Assembly: GCF_016765655.2 (NCBI RefSeq)
Contig: NZ_CP086106.1
Span: forward strand, 62,001 to 126,000
Direction: 5' to 3'
DNA from: Skermanella mucosa
GTDB lineage: Bacteria; Pseudomonadota; Alphaproteobacteria; Azospirillales; Azospirillaceae
DNA: 64,000 nt
The translations under genes were made by a program, and so were the position numbers. Below, in pieces: positions 25,805-35,421 of this stretch (its first letter is position 1; the number at the start of each line of letters is the position of its first letter). The notes below the pieces were generated by a model, which was not told the DNA's origin, ran no database searches, and saw nothing but the letters and a program-made list of their open reading frames with translations.

Positions 25805-26599
25805 TCACTTTACGGTTGTTTTCTCGAGGTGGGAAGCGGGTTGATCGATGGCGCTGCCGGAAGGAGCGGTGCCACCGCGAGCGGGTTTGCGCAGGGAGTC
25901 GCCCTGAAGTTCAACCCGGTAGGCGGCGTGAACAATGCGGTCCAGTATCGCTTCGGAATAAGTGGAATCCCCGATCGCCCAATGCCAGCTGCTCAGGGGG
26001 ATTTGGGAGGCCAGGATGATCGAGCCGCGGTCATGGCGGTCATCGACGATCTCCATCAGGTCCCGGCGCTGGGGCGCGGTCAGCTCACTCATCATCCAGT
26101 CGTCGAGGATCAGGAGATCGACCCTGGCAAGCCGCCGCATCAGAGCCCCGGCTCCCGAGCCCAGGCGCGCCGTCGCGATATCGTCCAGCAGGCGCGACAG
26201 CCGGGTGTAGAGCACGCTGAAGCCTTCCCGCGCCGCCTGATTACCCAGGGCACACGCGATCCAGGTCTTGCCCGTGCCGGTCGCCCCGGTCAGCATCAGG
26301 TGACGGTGCTGGCATATCCAGCGGCAGGTGAACAGATCGCGGATCAGCGCCTTGTCCAGGCCGCGGCTCGCCTTCAGGTCCAGGTTCTCGAAGCAGGCCG
26401 CCTGTCGCAGGCGGGCGCGCTTGAGCCGCATCTCCAGAGCGGTGTTGGCCCGGTCAGCCGTCTCGCGCTCGATCAGCAGGGCGAGCTGATCATCGAAGTC
26501 GAGCCGGCCGCGGTCGTCCAGCCCCATCAACTCCTGCAGCGCTCGGACCATGCCGAACAGGCGCAGGGACTTGAGCTTTTCCAGGTTGGCGTGATGCAT
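25805..26599 (-). CDS. istB: IS21-family helper ATPase IstB
   Basis: A 264-residue AAA+ protein: Walker A TGATGTGKTWIA, Walker B DLLILDDWM, and the terminal segment HAAYRVELQGDSLRK usual for IstB. It helps the IstA transposase choose and cut target DNA. It lies 17 bp downstream of the chimeric istA frame on the same strand. Confidence 0.93.
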   Translation of the reverse strand: MHHANLEKLKSLRLFGMVRALQELMGLDDRGRLDFDDQLALLIERETADRANTALEMRLKRARLRQAACFENLDLKASRGLDKALIRDLFTCRWICQHRHLMLTGATGTGKTWIACALGNQAAREGFSVLYTRLSRLLDDIATARLGSGAGALMRRLARVDLLILDDWMMSELTAPQRRDLMEIVDDRHDRGSIILASQIPLSSWHWAIGDSTYSEAILDRIVHAAYRVELQGDSLRKPARGGTAPSGSAIDQPASHLEKTTVK

Positions 26600-26616
26600 G
26601 GTTTCTCTCCGGGACG

Positions 26617-28200
26617 TCAGTAGTAGTAGGCCGGGCCGCGCAGGTTGGCATGGGGACCGATCCCGCCGGCGGGATCCTCCAGAGCTTGGACCTGGCCCTT
26701 GGCCAGCAGCTGCTGGACGAAGCGGCAGGAGCGCACGTTGGCGCTCAGCGCCGCCGTCGCGGCGGCCTGCAGAGCCACGGTGCCGTGCAGCTGACCCAGG
26801 CGCAGCAGGCCGGCGACCTGACGCGCGGCCTGGTCGGGATGATCGGCATCGGCGAAGATCCTGTCGGCCAGCAGCCCGAGCGCGCCGCCGAGGCCGGCAG
26901 CCTCGGCCCGGACCGCCTCCGGAGTCAGGAGCGCCGCGGCGCGGTGATTGGGCGGCCGGTGCTCGTCGAGCGTCACCGTCGCCCGCCCTGGTTCGGCACC
27001 CTGCCGGGCATGGGCAGCGACCCGCTCGCCCTTGTGGAAGATGCTGACCAGGCTGACCGTGCAGAACACATCGACGTGCTTGCCGATCAGCCGGTAGGGC
27101 GCTGAGTAGGCCACGCCCTCGATGCTGACGTGATAGTCGGGTGCCAGCTTGTAACGGGACCAGCGGCCGATCACGAAGGGCTCGGCCGGAAGCGGTTTCA
27201 GCAGCGGCTTCTCGCGCTCCTCGAACAGCCTGCGCCGGGTCAGCGTCCTGTCGGTCGTCAACGGCCGCGCGTTGACGGCGGCGACCAGCTCCCGGATCGC
27301 CGCGTTGGCCTCGTCCAGCGTGAAGAACACGCGGTTGCGCAGCGCCGCCAGCACCCTGGTCTCGACAACCTGCACGCCCTTTTCGGCGCTGGCCTTGTCT
27401 CTTGGGCGACGGACCCGCGTCGGAACAACGCCGGTGCCGTAATGGCGCGCCAGCTCATGATAGGAGCGGTTGACCACCGGGTCGTAGAAGCTGGCACCTG
27501 TGTCATCGACGCTGATCCAGGGGGCAGTTTCCAGTCCGGCCCGCAGCACCGCGCGGGCTTCGTCCAGGAAGGCGCCGTTGTCCGTGTTCAGCAGGCGGAC
27601 CACCTGACGCTTGGAAATGTCGATGCCAAATGCCCGAAGCTGGGTGACCAGCCGCGGCATCGTTACCTGGCCCTGATGATATTGCAGCAGCACGAAACGG
27701 CGCAGTTCCGGCCCAAAGTGGCCAGTGATCCCGGCCGGCATCGGCGCTGTCACCGTCCTACCGTCCGGCGTTTGCCAGCGTTCACGGCGGATGCGAACGA
27801 CGTGCGGGCGCAGCTCGAGATCCTGGACGACGAAGTCCTCGTAACCTTTGAAGCGCGAGCCGGTCGGCACGTCAGCCCTGATGATCCGGTCCTCGTGGAT
27901 GACCAGCCGCTCGGTCTTACGGCGCTTCCTCCCGCGCCGACTGTCGGTGCCCTCCGGCTTAGGCTCGGTCTTCCGCTCCATGCCGCTCGGCCGGATCACC
28001 GGCCGACCCTTCACGCCCTTGAGTGTGGCGATCTCCGCTCGCAAGTCCGCAATCGCCTGCTTCAGCGCGGCATTCTCTGCCAGCAGGCGTTCGGTCAGGG
28101 CTTCAAGGTCGCCGCGCGACAGGCCGGAAAGTGAAAGTTTCTCAGGGGCGGACACATCAGGAAAGATGGCGCCAGGGCCGATCACAACCAACCCCAGCAC
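26617..28200 (-). CDS. Chimeric transposase: IS66-like N-terminus fused to IS21 IstA C-terminus
   Basis: A 527-residue open frame with two unrelated parts. Residues 1 to about 235 have an IS66-like start: coiled coil LTERLLAENAALKQAIADLR, then PSGMERKTEPKPEGTD, ERWQTPDGRTVTAPMPAGIT and WISVDDTGA. From about 240, DPVVNRSYHELARHYGTGVV, RVRRPRDKASAEKGVQVVET and PLPAEPFVIGRWSRYKLAPD are IstA, with the last catalytic Glu but without the IstA N-terminal HTH and first Asp. The join is in frame. Neither parent activity should survive. Confidence 0.8.
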   Translation of the reverse strand: MLGLVVIGPGAIFPDVSAPEKLSLSGLSRGDLEALTERLLAENAALKQAIADLRAEIATLKGVKGRPVIRPSGMERKTEPKPEGTDSRRGRKRRKTERLVIHEDRIIRADVPTGSRFKGYEDFVVQDLELRPHVVRIRRERWQTPDGRTVTAPMPAGITGHFGPELRRFVLLQYHQGQVTMPRLVTQLRAFGIDISKRQVVRLLNTDNGAFLDEARAVLRAGLETAPWISVDDTGASFYDPVVNRSYHELARHYGTGVVPTRVRRPRDKASAEKGVQVVETRVLAALRNRVFFTLDEANAAIRELVAAVNARPLTTDRTLTRRRLFEEREKPLLKPLPAEPFVIGRWSRYKLAPDYHVSIEGVAYSAPYRLIGKHVDVFCTVSLVSIFHKGERVAAHARQGAEPGRATVTLDEHRPPNHRAAALLTPEAVRAEAAGLGGALGLLADRIFADADHPDQAARQVAGLLRLGQLHGTVALQAAATAALSANVRSCRFVQQLLAKGQVQALEDPAGGIGPHANLRGPAYYY

Positions 28201-28280
28201 GCCTCATGCCTGCCCGGCCTTTTGCTCCAGGTACAAGAGCGTGATGGCCACCTCCGCGTTGTTGCGGCCCGAAGGGCGGA

Positions 28281-28337
28281 GGGTTGAGGCGGTCCCAGGT
28301 TCCGCTCTGCGAGCTCCACCTGGGACCGCCTCAACCC
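28281..28337. repeat. 20-bp perfect inverted repeat with 17-nt loop
   Basis: GGGTTGAGGCGGTCCCAGGT (28281-28300) is exactly complementary to 28318-28337. The stem is long and very stable. It is not followed by a T-run, so it is not a classical terminator; it may be the cruciform end of a lost IS or a bidirectional transcription stop between the chimeric transposase and its neighbour. Confidence 0.75.
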
Positions 28338-28567
28338 TTCAGGGGCCAATTTCCACCACTCCGCTGGACGTTACCGCAAAAAAAAAGATGGGTCCCGCTC
28401 TTCCGGGCCTCCCCCCAAGCCTCGAGCCGACGCACAGGGAAGCTGGGTCTGGCCGCCACGGCGGCCGACCGGATATGAGTTGTCGCGGCGCCTTTTCCGC
28501 CGCGCAGAATGGGAGGTCTGCTTTCGGCACGGTCGTCGTGGTCGCAGCTCTCGACCTCGGGCAGGAT

Positions 28568-28784
28568 AGCATTGTGCTCGCTCCGGCAAGCCCAAGCCGC
28601 CTGACGGCGGTGGTCCTGGCGGGCCAGCCTTGCCTTCCGCTGCGCGCGATGCTCGGTATTCGGGCAGGTCGGGACGAAGGGACGGTCGTGCCGGTCGAAC
28701 AAAGCGACAAGACCTTGGTTTTCCACCCTTGACCGGCATCTCCTCATATGAGTGCGGAAGAACCGGTCTGGTGGGGTAAGGTCA
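28568..28784 (-). repeat. 217-bp segment, inverted copy of 3397-3613
   Basis: Its reverse complement matches 3397-3613 almost exactly, including the ISL3-like terminal GGTTCTTCCGCACTCATATG. The two lie about 25 kb apart in opposite orientation. The adjacent 28340-28567 has no recognisable gene. Confidence 0.8.
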
Positions 28785-29051
28785 ATAATTCTGGTCACAA
28801 TGCACCCGGACCGCAGTGAACGTCTTGCCATGATTGGCCCAGACATAGGCGTCGGTCGTTTGACCCATCTTATCCCAACATAGTTCCGCCATTGGCCGGT
28901 TAATCAGCAGCCCATCAACGCCGGAGTATTTTTGCCGCCGTCATTGTCAAGGGCTTATATTCTTTATTCGAAATTTTTTCTGGCTTGAGTGTGTCGGTAA
29001 GATCGAAGATGGTGGGTTCAGCCATTCTAGTGAACAAAATAGGAGTAGATC

Positions 29052-29378
29052 ATGGGCTTGCTGGAAAACGACAGAATCGTCAAGCGCAGGGCGCCGAAAG
29101 CCCGTCGTACAACTGTAAAGAGTGATGATAAGTTCGATGGTACCTATGAGGATTTCACCGCTCTAGTTGGGGGGCCGCGGGGGCAATGGGTTACGGCAAA
29201 GGCTTTGCATACAGCTATCCAACATATCAATGCTTTGCCGCCTCAGGAGCAGGCGACTTCGGACCGGCACGATATGCAGCTGATCTTGCATTACGGTTAT
29301 CCGACTTTTGCAGAAATTTTCAGGATCCTTGATAGCCAGTCGGGGGAACTGACATTCAGTGATGCATCCGGTAAGTAG
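29052..29378 (+). CDS. Small hypothetical protein
   Basis: A 108-residue protein not recognised. The N-terminus is basic (RIVKRRAPKARRTTVK); the rest is polar, without membrane segments or cysteines. AGGAG lies nine bases before ATG, and codon use is unlike the IS genes. It stands alone about 500 bp beyond the Tn554-like recombinase operon, reading towards it, so it may be cargo of that element. Confidence 0.5.
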   Translation: MGLLENDRIVKRRAPKARRTTVKSDDKFDGTYEDFTALVGGPRGQWVTAKALHTAIQHINALPPQEQATSDRHDMQLILHYGYPTFAEIFRILDSQSGELTFSDASGK

Positions 29379-29872
29379 GTAACGATTGCCGAGTTCCGGC
29401 GCTATTGAGGTATGGCCCGACAATCTGGATAGGAAGAGCGTCAATCAGTGGATCGTGTAAAGACCAGGACTTGATATTACAGACGTTGGCGGAACTGGTC
29501 TGAACCAGTGGTCGGCCGGACGGCACCTTCCGGCCTTCACTACATGGATGCCCAACTGCTTAGCACGGCGGTGCGGTCAAGCCCCGGAGCCGCGCCAGCG
29601 GTGCGCCGAAGGCGCAGGGCTTGACGGCACTGCCCACCGCCAAGCCAACCTCCTGAAACCATGAGATCCGACAATGTCCGACAAATCGAGTACCGGCCTT
29701 CACACATATATAATTCGCCACTGCCACTAGGAAATCCTGGCAGTCTCGCCAAAACCAACTTCATCTTGAATGTCGCACTCTGCCTTTATCGAGACTGCCT
29801 CATGCCGTTTAACCATCATACCCTCCGCTGGCAAGATGTGTAACAGCCTTCAGGCCAATCTGGATAACGCGC
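29379..29872. other. Intergenic, possible end of the recombinase element
   Basis: No gene supported. A small dyad GGCCGGA-8-TCCGGCC lies near 29515-29536. In Tn554-like elements the end lies shortly beyond tnpC, so one terminus of the element is expected here, but no boundary repeat could be identified. Confidence 0.3.
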
Positions 29873-30382
29873 TTAACTTCTCTTATTTGGTCTATGGAGG
29901 GTCAACACGTTTCCTAGGCGGTCTTCAAGCTCCCTATTCCTACTGGTGAGTTTTTCGTTCTGCTCCTCAAGTTCGATTATGCGCCTTGCGAGCTTGTCTC
30001 TCTCAAGCACACAGAGATCATAATGGTACGCCATTCTACTATAAGAAGCCTTCCAATCTGCGATGATCGTGTTCTTCTCGTCCACTCGTCGTTTAGGTAA
30101 CCGTTTGCTCGAGCCGGTGGTGGAGTTCACCTCCTTGAGGAACTGGCGGACCATCCTCCTCGTCGTTTCGCGATGATTCCTATTGTTCAATGTCTTCACA
30201 TGCACGCCCGCGCGCCTGCAAATCTCCGCCGCACTAATGCGTGCCGGACTGCCATCGGCTTTCGTCCGCGTTGCCACATCCGCACGTATAGAGTCCATCG
30301 CACGTGCAAGTCTCTCAAGTACCTCCTTATGCGCTCTCTCATTCGCCTTAAGCAACACGTTTGATCCAGCTCCTTCGACCAT
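29873..30382 (-). CDS. Tn554 TnpC-like accessory protein (DUF6262-type)
   Basis: A 169-residue protein: an N-terminal helical part (LERLARAMDSIRADVATRTK), then an HTH (ISAAEICRRAGVHVKTLNNR), ending in a coiled coil (LARRIIELEEQNEKLTSRNR). This is the layout of TnpC of Tn554-type elements, which orients and stimulates the recombinases. Its start overlaps the stop of the preceding recombinase gene (TGATG at 30382). It is last of four overlapping genes. Confidence 0.75.
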   Translation of the reverse strand: MVEGAGSNVLLKANERAHKEVLERLARAMDSIRADVATRTKADGSPARISAAEICRRAGVHVKTLNNRNHRETTRRMVRQFLKEVNSTTGSSKRLPKRRVDEKNTIIADWKASYSRMAYHYDLCVLERDKLARRIIELEEQNEKLTSRNRELEDRLGNVLTLHRPNKRS

Positions 30383-32421
30383 CAGCCCTCCTCCCCCTCC
30401 ACTATCCGGGCTACAATCACTTCCTGTACGCCCGCAAACTCACGGCCGATGTCTTCGAAAATTCCCAGCTGATCCAGCAGTTGCCGCTGATACCACCTAG
30501 TGAGAAGCACATTCCCGCAAACGTCTTCGCTTCGAAGCTGATCAAGGATATATAGGATAAGTTCGCGAACCGACGGTCGGCGTTCGGGTAGCTGGATCTG
30601 GTGTTCGCAAGTGACTTGGCACCGTGAGGGGTTCGGATTTCCATGTCCGCGGATGCATGGGCCACTCATTGCGAGGGGTTTTGTACAAACCACACCGGGG
30701 AAGATGAGCTTGAGTTCCGCGCCTCCCAAGAGCATTTCCTCAATGAACTCGTTCATCGCTCGACGCATATCAACCTCAGTGCGAACACGCTCCCTCATGA
30801 AGTCCGCCCATGCCTGTTGCAGCGGAACGGCGGCCTTGCCACCAGCTTGACCAATTTCTGTAACGATTTTCTCCGCCCGCTCCCACTGCGTTTCCTGCAG
30901 CATGTTCTCGATCTCGGCACGAATAGCCGGACAAGACAGAATATAATGCAGTGTCATCGTTATCGACGAGTGTCCGAAAAGCTCCTGCAGAATTTTCGGT
31001 GCGCCTGTCAGTGTTAGTACCACCAGACGTGCTATGGTCTTACGGAAGCGGTGGGTGTGTGGGTACCGGTCACTTAAGAGGTCGTCGAGGCCGTGGCGAG
31101 ACGCAAAGCTCCGCAGGTAGAGGTTCATGTCCTCCAGCTGACGCCCTCGAGATTTACGTATGCTAACAAACAGATATTTCGATTCTGGTGCCCGGAACAG
31201 GCGCCATAGTCGCTCCTGAATGCGAGTCGCCTGGTAGACTTCAGGTGGTACCGGCCAGTCGCGTTCAGCGCCGGCGAAGTCTGCCTCCAGCTTAAAGGTG
31301 CGCCCATTGAGCCGGTATTCCGTCTGACCATTTTCATTTGTGACAGGTTGGACACACCGTTCTTCCAGTGTCTTTATTTCGGACCATCGTCCGCCAGTAG
31401 GAAGGGCGATAAGACTGTAGCAGGACGTCTGGAGGAAAGTGAGGTACATCAACAGAGTTCCAAAATTTTGAGGCGGCCAAGATGCTATCAGCTCCTCTTC
31501 TGGTTCAGACTCGATTGGCTCCTCTGCTGGTTCAGACCCGAAGTCGCCGCTGAGACGCACCTCAAAGGGTAGTGTCTTGATGGGCTTCCCGTCCTTGCCT
31601 TTCCAATTGAAGTTAGCTACAGATATCGCAGCAGCCCTCTCACTAATTTTCCGTGCCTCAAGTGCCTGCTTCGCACAATTTATAAGAGCATCTCCAAGTT
31701 CTTCTATGTAGAATATCCATATTCGGCCTGCCGCCGCTATAAATTCATCTGAATATGGCAAGTAGACTTCTGAAGCTTCTTGGCTTTCCAGATTCTGATT
31801 GATTGAGGTGTCTTCAAGAGCAGTATTGGCTTTAGACATCCAAGTGTCGGCATCCGGAAGAGATGTAAAGTAGTCACACAGAAGTCCTCGGCGACCTTGT
31901 ACATTGATTTTACGCAGCAAGGTTCCATATGACTTGAATGTTGCTTCTTTTTTGCCGTTCGTGATAGCTCCCATCATTTCAACTATGTCATCTAGATTCA
32001 GATCCGCGAAGCTGCGGACCCCTGCTTGATATCGATGAGCTATGATCCAGCGAGCCATCGCGCGTATATAATTGCAGTAAGCCCTGAGGGTCGAAGGATC
32101 GATCGAATGCTTATTGGGATGCCTCCAGAATGAGTAGAGCGCACGTTTGATCGAGGAAAGCAGCTTGCGGTGGTCGACGCTAGTCAGGGCCAACCCATCC
32201 GGCATGATAACATCAAAGTTTAAGCTCCGATGTCCTATCGCAACGGGATCACCGGCAAACCATTCGCTTGGAAAAATCCAGAGCGGATCACCGTACCTGG
32301 ACAGTGGAGTTACCCATACCAGGGAAAGATCTTCCTCTGAGATCGAGGGGGAAAGTTCCAAGAGCTTTAGGCGATATTTTAGATGTGATTCGAACTGGGA
32401 AACCTGAGCTGTGCCCGTCAT
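30382..32421 (-). CDS. Tn554-like large tyrosine recombinase (second TnpB-like)
   Basis: A 679-residue protein. The C-terminal third has the tyrosine-recombinase boxes: Arg in ALPTGGRWSEIKTL, H-x-x-R in PHTHRFRKTIARLVV, GH in LFGHSSITMTLHYIL, with Tyr of HYIL as nucleophile. The N-terminal 350 residues are a large extra domain typical of TnpB-like proteins. The end holds cysteines (C-x-x-G-H ... RCQVTCEHQIQLP). It overlaps both neighbours by stop/start fusion, so the operon is strictly coupled. AT content is higher than in the backbone. Confidence 0.8.
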   Translation of the reverse strand: MTGTAQVSQFESHLKYRLKLLELSPSISEEDLSLVWVTPLSRYGDPLWIFPSEWFAGDPVAIGHRSLNFDVIMPDGLALTSVDHRKLLSSIKRALYSFWRHPNKHSIDPSTLRAYCNYIRAMARWIIAHRYQAGVRSFADLNLDDIVEMMGAITNGKKEATFKSYGTLLRKINVQGRRGLLCDYFTSLPDADTWMSKANTALEDTSINQNLESQEASEVYLPYSDEFIAAAGRIWIFYIEELGDALINCAKQALEARKISERAAAISVANFNWKGKDGKPIKTLPFEVRLSGDFGSEPAEEPIESEPEEELIASWPPQNFGTLLMYLTFLQTSCYSLIALPTGGRWSEIKTLEERCVQPVTNENGQTEYRLNGRTFKLEADFAGAERDWPVPPEVYQATRIQERLWRLFRAPESKYLFVSIRKSRGRQLEDMNLYLRSFASRHGLDDLLSDRYPHTHRFRKTIARLVVLTLTGAPKILQELFGHSSITMTLHYILSCPAIRAEIENMLQETQWERAEKIVTEIGQAGGKAAVPLQQAWADFMRERVRTEVDMRRAMNEFIEEMLLGGAELKLIFPGVVCTKPLAMSGPCIRGHGNPNPSRCQVTCEHQIQLPERRPSVRELILYILDQLRSEDVCGNVLLTRWYQRQLLDQLGIFEDIGREFAGVQEVIVARIVEGEEG

Positions 32422-34586
32422 TAATTCCGTCTCCTGCTGGGCCGGAAATGCAACAGGGGAACCTTATGTAACGACGCTTTCTCGAAGGCTATGTCGACTT
32501 CTTTTTGCGGATATCGCCCCGTAACCATCTCGAGGAACTCGAGGTCGTCTGGGAAATCACTCTCAAACCAATCGATGAGCGGCATCGAATTGCGGAGTGT
32601 CTTAAGACCAATGATCTGTTGCGCTAGAGGTGCGAGGCTGTCTCGGAAGAAGTACGCCCTGAAGCAATCGGCACAGTCGAGCGTACCGCAGGGGGCGCCC
32701 GGACGATGATCAGGGTCCTTTTCCGGCGGCGGTTGGTGCGGGTCGGAGCAGAAAGCTCCCGTTGGGGTCAAAGTTTTTCCGGAAAGGAGGTTTTTTGCCT
32801 CCTCCTCCGAGATGCCGCCTTTTTCAACTAGAACCCGCAGAATACGGACATCAAGCCTCCCAACGCGTATTTCAGCGAAAAGATGTCGATCCAGTTCCCA
32901 CATCGCTTCGCTAGTGCGCCGTTTGACTCTCCTCCTGTTGAGGTAGCGGAGAATGGTTCCCAACCGCTTGTGGCCGGCTGCGAGCTGAGCAACGATCAAA
33001 TTATACCCAGACACATTGTAGGCAAAGAGCACCCAAGTGTCGCGGACGTTTCGGGTTGCGAATCGAACAAGCTTACCCTTTACGTTTCGCACGTTATGCT
33101 TCTCGATGATAGCTGACGCTACGTGGTAAAGTTCATGGTTATGATCATGCAGGCCGTGAACTGGAGCGAGGCCTCTGTTCCTCCGTCCCATCCCTAACCA
33201 AACACGCCTTTCCAGATCCTCCAGTTTAGCCAACCTGAGCAGCAGGTCCTTGTTTTCAGGGTTTTGCGAAATTTCGGCTCGGAGTCTCGCGGCCTCTTCA
33301 CTGGCATGCCGCCGCAAGGGCTCCGTCATATCTATGACGTAGGAGATAATAGCGAAGGGAAAGGTGGACTTGTCCCGGAAACTGAATGCCTTTTGTATCT
33401 CGCCTCCAGCTCTCTCCTTACTGGAATGAATGACTACCGCATCCTTTCTGGTCGGGTGCGGCGACCACCAGTCGGTCGGATCGAGATCAAGAATGACTTG
33501 GAGGTTCCAACCAGTCCGTATGGCCACGATCATCAAGAAGGGAACTAAGTCCTCCAGAACAGGCAGGAACCAACGGTAGTGCGCTGCGATTCCATAAGAA
33601 TAAAACCCCGTACCGGCCGACGCTGGTCGATGATCAGGCCCCTTGTACGCGCCCAGCATGGTAGCGCCGGGAAATCTCGATTTCAGCTCAGTACTCGAAA
33701 GCAAAGAGCAGCCTAGGACCTCCCAAACGAACCATGCGCGATTAGCACTTATCTGCCAGGCCTCCATGCCCCCTCCGGAGGAGGCCCTTGGATCACGCCC
33801 TTTAGCGAGTAGCGCCTTTCCCTCCTTCAACCTTCTCTGAACCGCGTAAGCTTCTAGTTTCGCCGCGCTCAGAAGCCGAGCTATCGTGCGGTCATCGTAT
33901 CCATCGTCATTATCACGGCTTTTCTGCTTCCAAGGGTTCGGGGGCCAGTGGATCTCCTTTCCTTCAAGGAAGGCCGCAGTAGAGCACAAACGCTTCAAAA
34001 CTCCATAAAGGTTGAACTTGGTTGATTCATCGATTTTTCGATCCTTGAGCATATGCTCAATCAACAGTGCACAAAAACCGTCACCAAGATCTTTTACCTC
34101 CTCGACCGGTCCTATACCAAGTTCTTCTAATCTATCAATAAGCTGAAACAAGTATGACAGCGTGGATTTGATCTCTTTGATACTACTAGCAGATTTCCCA
34201 CGAGTTAAGTCTGCGATCGCAGGCTGAAGGTTCAATATTAGCGCCGGCCTCCCTTTGAAACTGCGGCCACATTGGACCTCTGATGCGCCATCCCGGTAAC
34301 GTGTTAGATCAACTTTCAGCGGTCGCGCGGGTCGACCACGGCGCGGCGGCGGTTGAACCCACCACACGAGCTGCTTTTCGGATTCTTTGGTTAGTCGCCT
34401 CCGGGCTTTCGCTGCGGCGATCCGTCCTTCCCGCTCCTTATCAGCAGCACTCCTCCTTGGTAAAGCGACGACTACTACGTTTTCGGTATGATCTGAACGT
34501 CCTCCTCTGCCAAGGCGCCTCTTGGTTGGGTCAGCCATCGACTTCTTCCCTGTCAAGCATCTCGTTATAAAGGATTGCTGGCTCAT
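32421..34586 (-). CDS. Tn554-like large tyrosine recombinase (TnpB-like)
   Basis: A 721-residue protein. Recombinase boxes: Arg in VAIRTGWNLQVILDLDPTDW, the FATRNVRDTWVLFAYN region in place of H-x-x-R, GH in LAAGHKRLGTILRYLNRRRV, with Tyr in RYL. The C-terminal 110 residues carry Cys/His pairs (FCSDPHQPPP ... CGTLDCADCFRAYFF), a probable zinc module. Its 5' end overlaps the upstream recombinase by 56 bp. Substitution at the H-x-x-R position may mean it works only with its partners. Confidence 0.8.
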   Translation of the reverse strand: MSQQSFITRCLTGKKSMADPTKRRLGRGGRSDHTENVVVVALPRRSAADKEREGRIAAAKARRRLTKESEKQLVWWVQPPPRRGRPARPLKVDLTRYRDGASEVQCGRSFKGRPALILNLQPAIADLTRGKSASSIKEIKSTLSYLFQLIDRLEELGIGPVEEVKDLGDGFCALLIEHMLKDRKIDESTKFNLYGVLKRLCSTAAFLEGKEIHWPPNPWKQKSRDNDDGYDDRTIARLLSAAKLEAYAVQRRLKEGKALLAKGRDPRASSGGGMEAWQISANRAWFVWEVLGCSLLSSTELKSRFPGATMLGAYKGPDHRPASAGTGFYSYGIAAHYRWFLPVLEDLVPFLMIVAIRTGWNLQVILDLDPTDWWSPHPTRKDAVVIHSSKERAGGEIQKAFSFRDKSTFPFAIISYVIDMTEPLRRHASEEAARLRAEISQNPENKDLLLRLAKLEDLERRVWLGMGRRNRGLAPVHGLHDHNHELYHVASAIIEKHNVRNVKGKLVRFATRNVRDTWVLFAYNVSGYNLIVAQLAAGHKRLGTILRYLNRRRVKRRTSEAMWELDRHLFAEIRVGRLDVRILRVLVEKGGISEEEAKNLLSGKTLTPTGAFCSDPHQPPPEKDPDHRPGAPCGTLDCADCFRAYFFRDSLAPLAQQIIGLKTLRNSMPLIDWFESDFPDDLEFLEMVTGRYPQKEVDIAFEKASLHKVPLLHFRPSRRRN

Positions 34587-35421
34587 CCAAATCGAGTAAC
34601 TTTCGGAGCATCACCAAGTAGCGTTCAGTGCTCTCGAGACGAGCGTGGCCGAGACGTTCCTTGAGGACCAACAGGTGGGAACTCAGCGCATCGTTGATGA
34701 AGCCCGCCGGTAGGCGGTCGACCGCAAGCTTCATGCGTCGGGCTTCCTCCTCAAGCCGATCCAGCAGCCAATACACGGCAGCACAATGCCGTCCGACATG
34801 GGGAGAGAGACCTGGGATCGTCCTTTCTTGCCGCCACAACTTACGTATAGCATTGATTGACAAGGATGAGCCGTCGTCCATGTTCAGAAGCAGCGTCTGT
34901 GGAGCGTCCGGATCGTTCCGGCGGATGCCGTGGACCTTGCAGTAGCGGCCGAGGCGAAGGATCCGAAGTTCGCGCCGCCATTCGTCGACCTCAGCAACGA
35001 GTTCGGCCGGAATGGACGCAAGCCGCTTGCGGTTTCCCTTGCCAATCACGGGAAATTCCGCCCGGACATTGGTCCGACCATGATGGGCTCGAACCGTGTT
35101 CAGTGTTGGAATGGCGTCGGCAGGTAATTCGGCCACCTCGTGCACCCGAAGGCCGCACTGGAAAATAAGCTTCTTGGCCAGCTTCTGGGCTGGATCCTTC
35201 GTTTTTTCGATAAAGACGTAGATCTCTTGGCGGCTTGGTGGCGTCAGGTGTACAGGATCGACTCGACGCGTCAGATCTAGCGTATGCTTTGACTGCACTC
35301 CAGATCTGCCGGGGCGTTGCCCCTTGCGGTCCCATAATTCATTGTCACCACCATCATCATCATCGATCCGCTTACGGTATCCTCTGAATGCACCGAAGTT
35401 CAGGAAGTGAAGATTGTTCAT
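34531..35421 (-). CDS. Tn554 TnpA-like tyrosine recombinase, 5'-truncated
   Basis: The catalytic domain is complete: R in QCGLRVHEVAELP, H-x-x-R in SPHVGRHCAAVYWLL, GH in RLGHARLESTERYLVMLRKL with Tyr in RYL. Upstream of the ATG at 35421 the same frame stays open to about 35490 and still reads STINRRL, a conserved core-binding motif. The true start is therefore further upstream and was lost where the IS1380 element begins. An N-terminal core-binding domain lies at 37983-38426 on the same strand beyond that IS. Probably inactive. Confidence 0.8.
   Translation of the reverse strand: MNNLHFLNFGAFRGYRKRIDDDDGGDNELWDRKGQRPGRSGVQSKHTLDLTRRVDPVHLTPPSRQEIYVFIEKTKDPAQKLAKKLIFQCGLRVHEVAELPADAIPTLNTVRAHHGRTNVRAEFPVIGKGNRKRLASIPAELVAEVDEWRRELRILRLGRYCKVHGIRRNDPDAPQTLLLNMDDGSSLSINAIRKLWRQERTIPGLSPHVGRHCAAVYWLLDRLEEEARRMKLAVDRLPAGFINDALSSHLLVLKERLGHARLESTERYLVMLRKLLDLDEPAILYNEMLDREEVDG

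Noticed and set aside
25769-28134. Plus-strand frames opposite istB and the chimeric transposase
   Set aside because: No conserved motif, and both overlap well-supported minus-strand genes.
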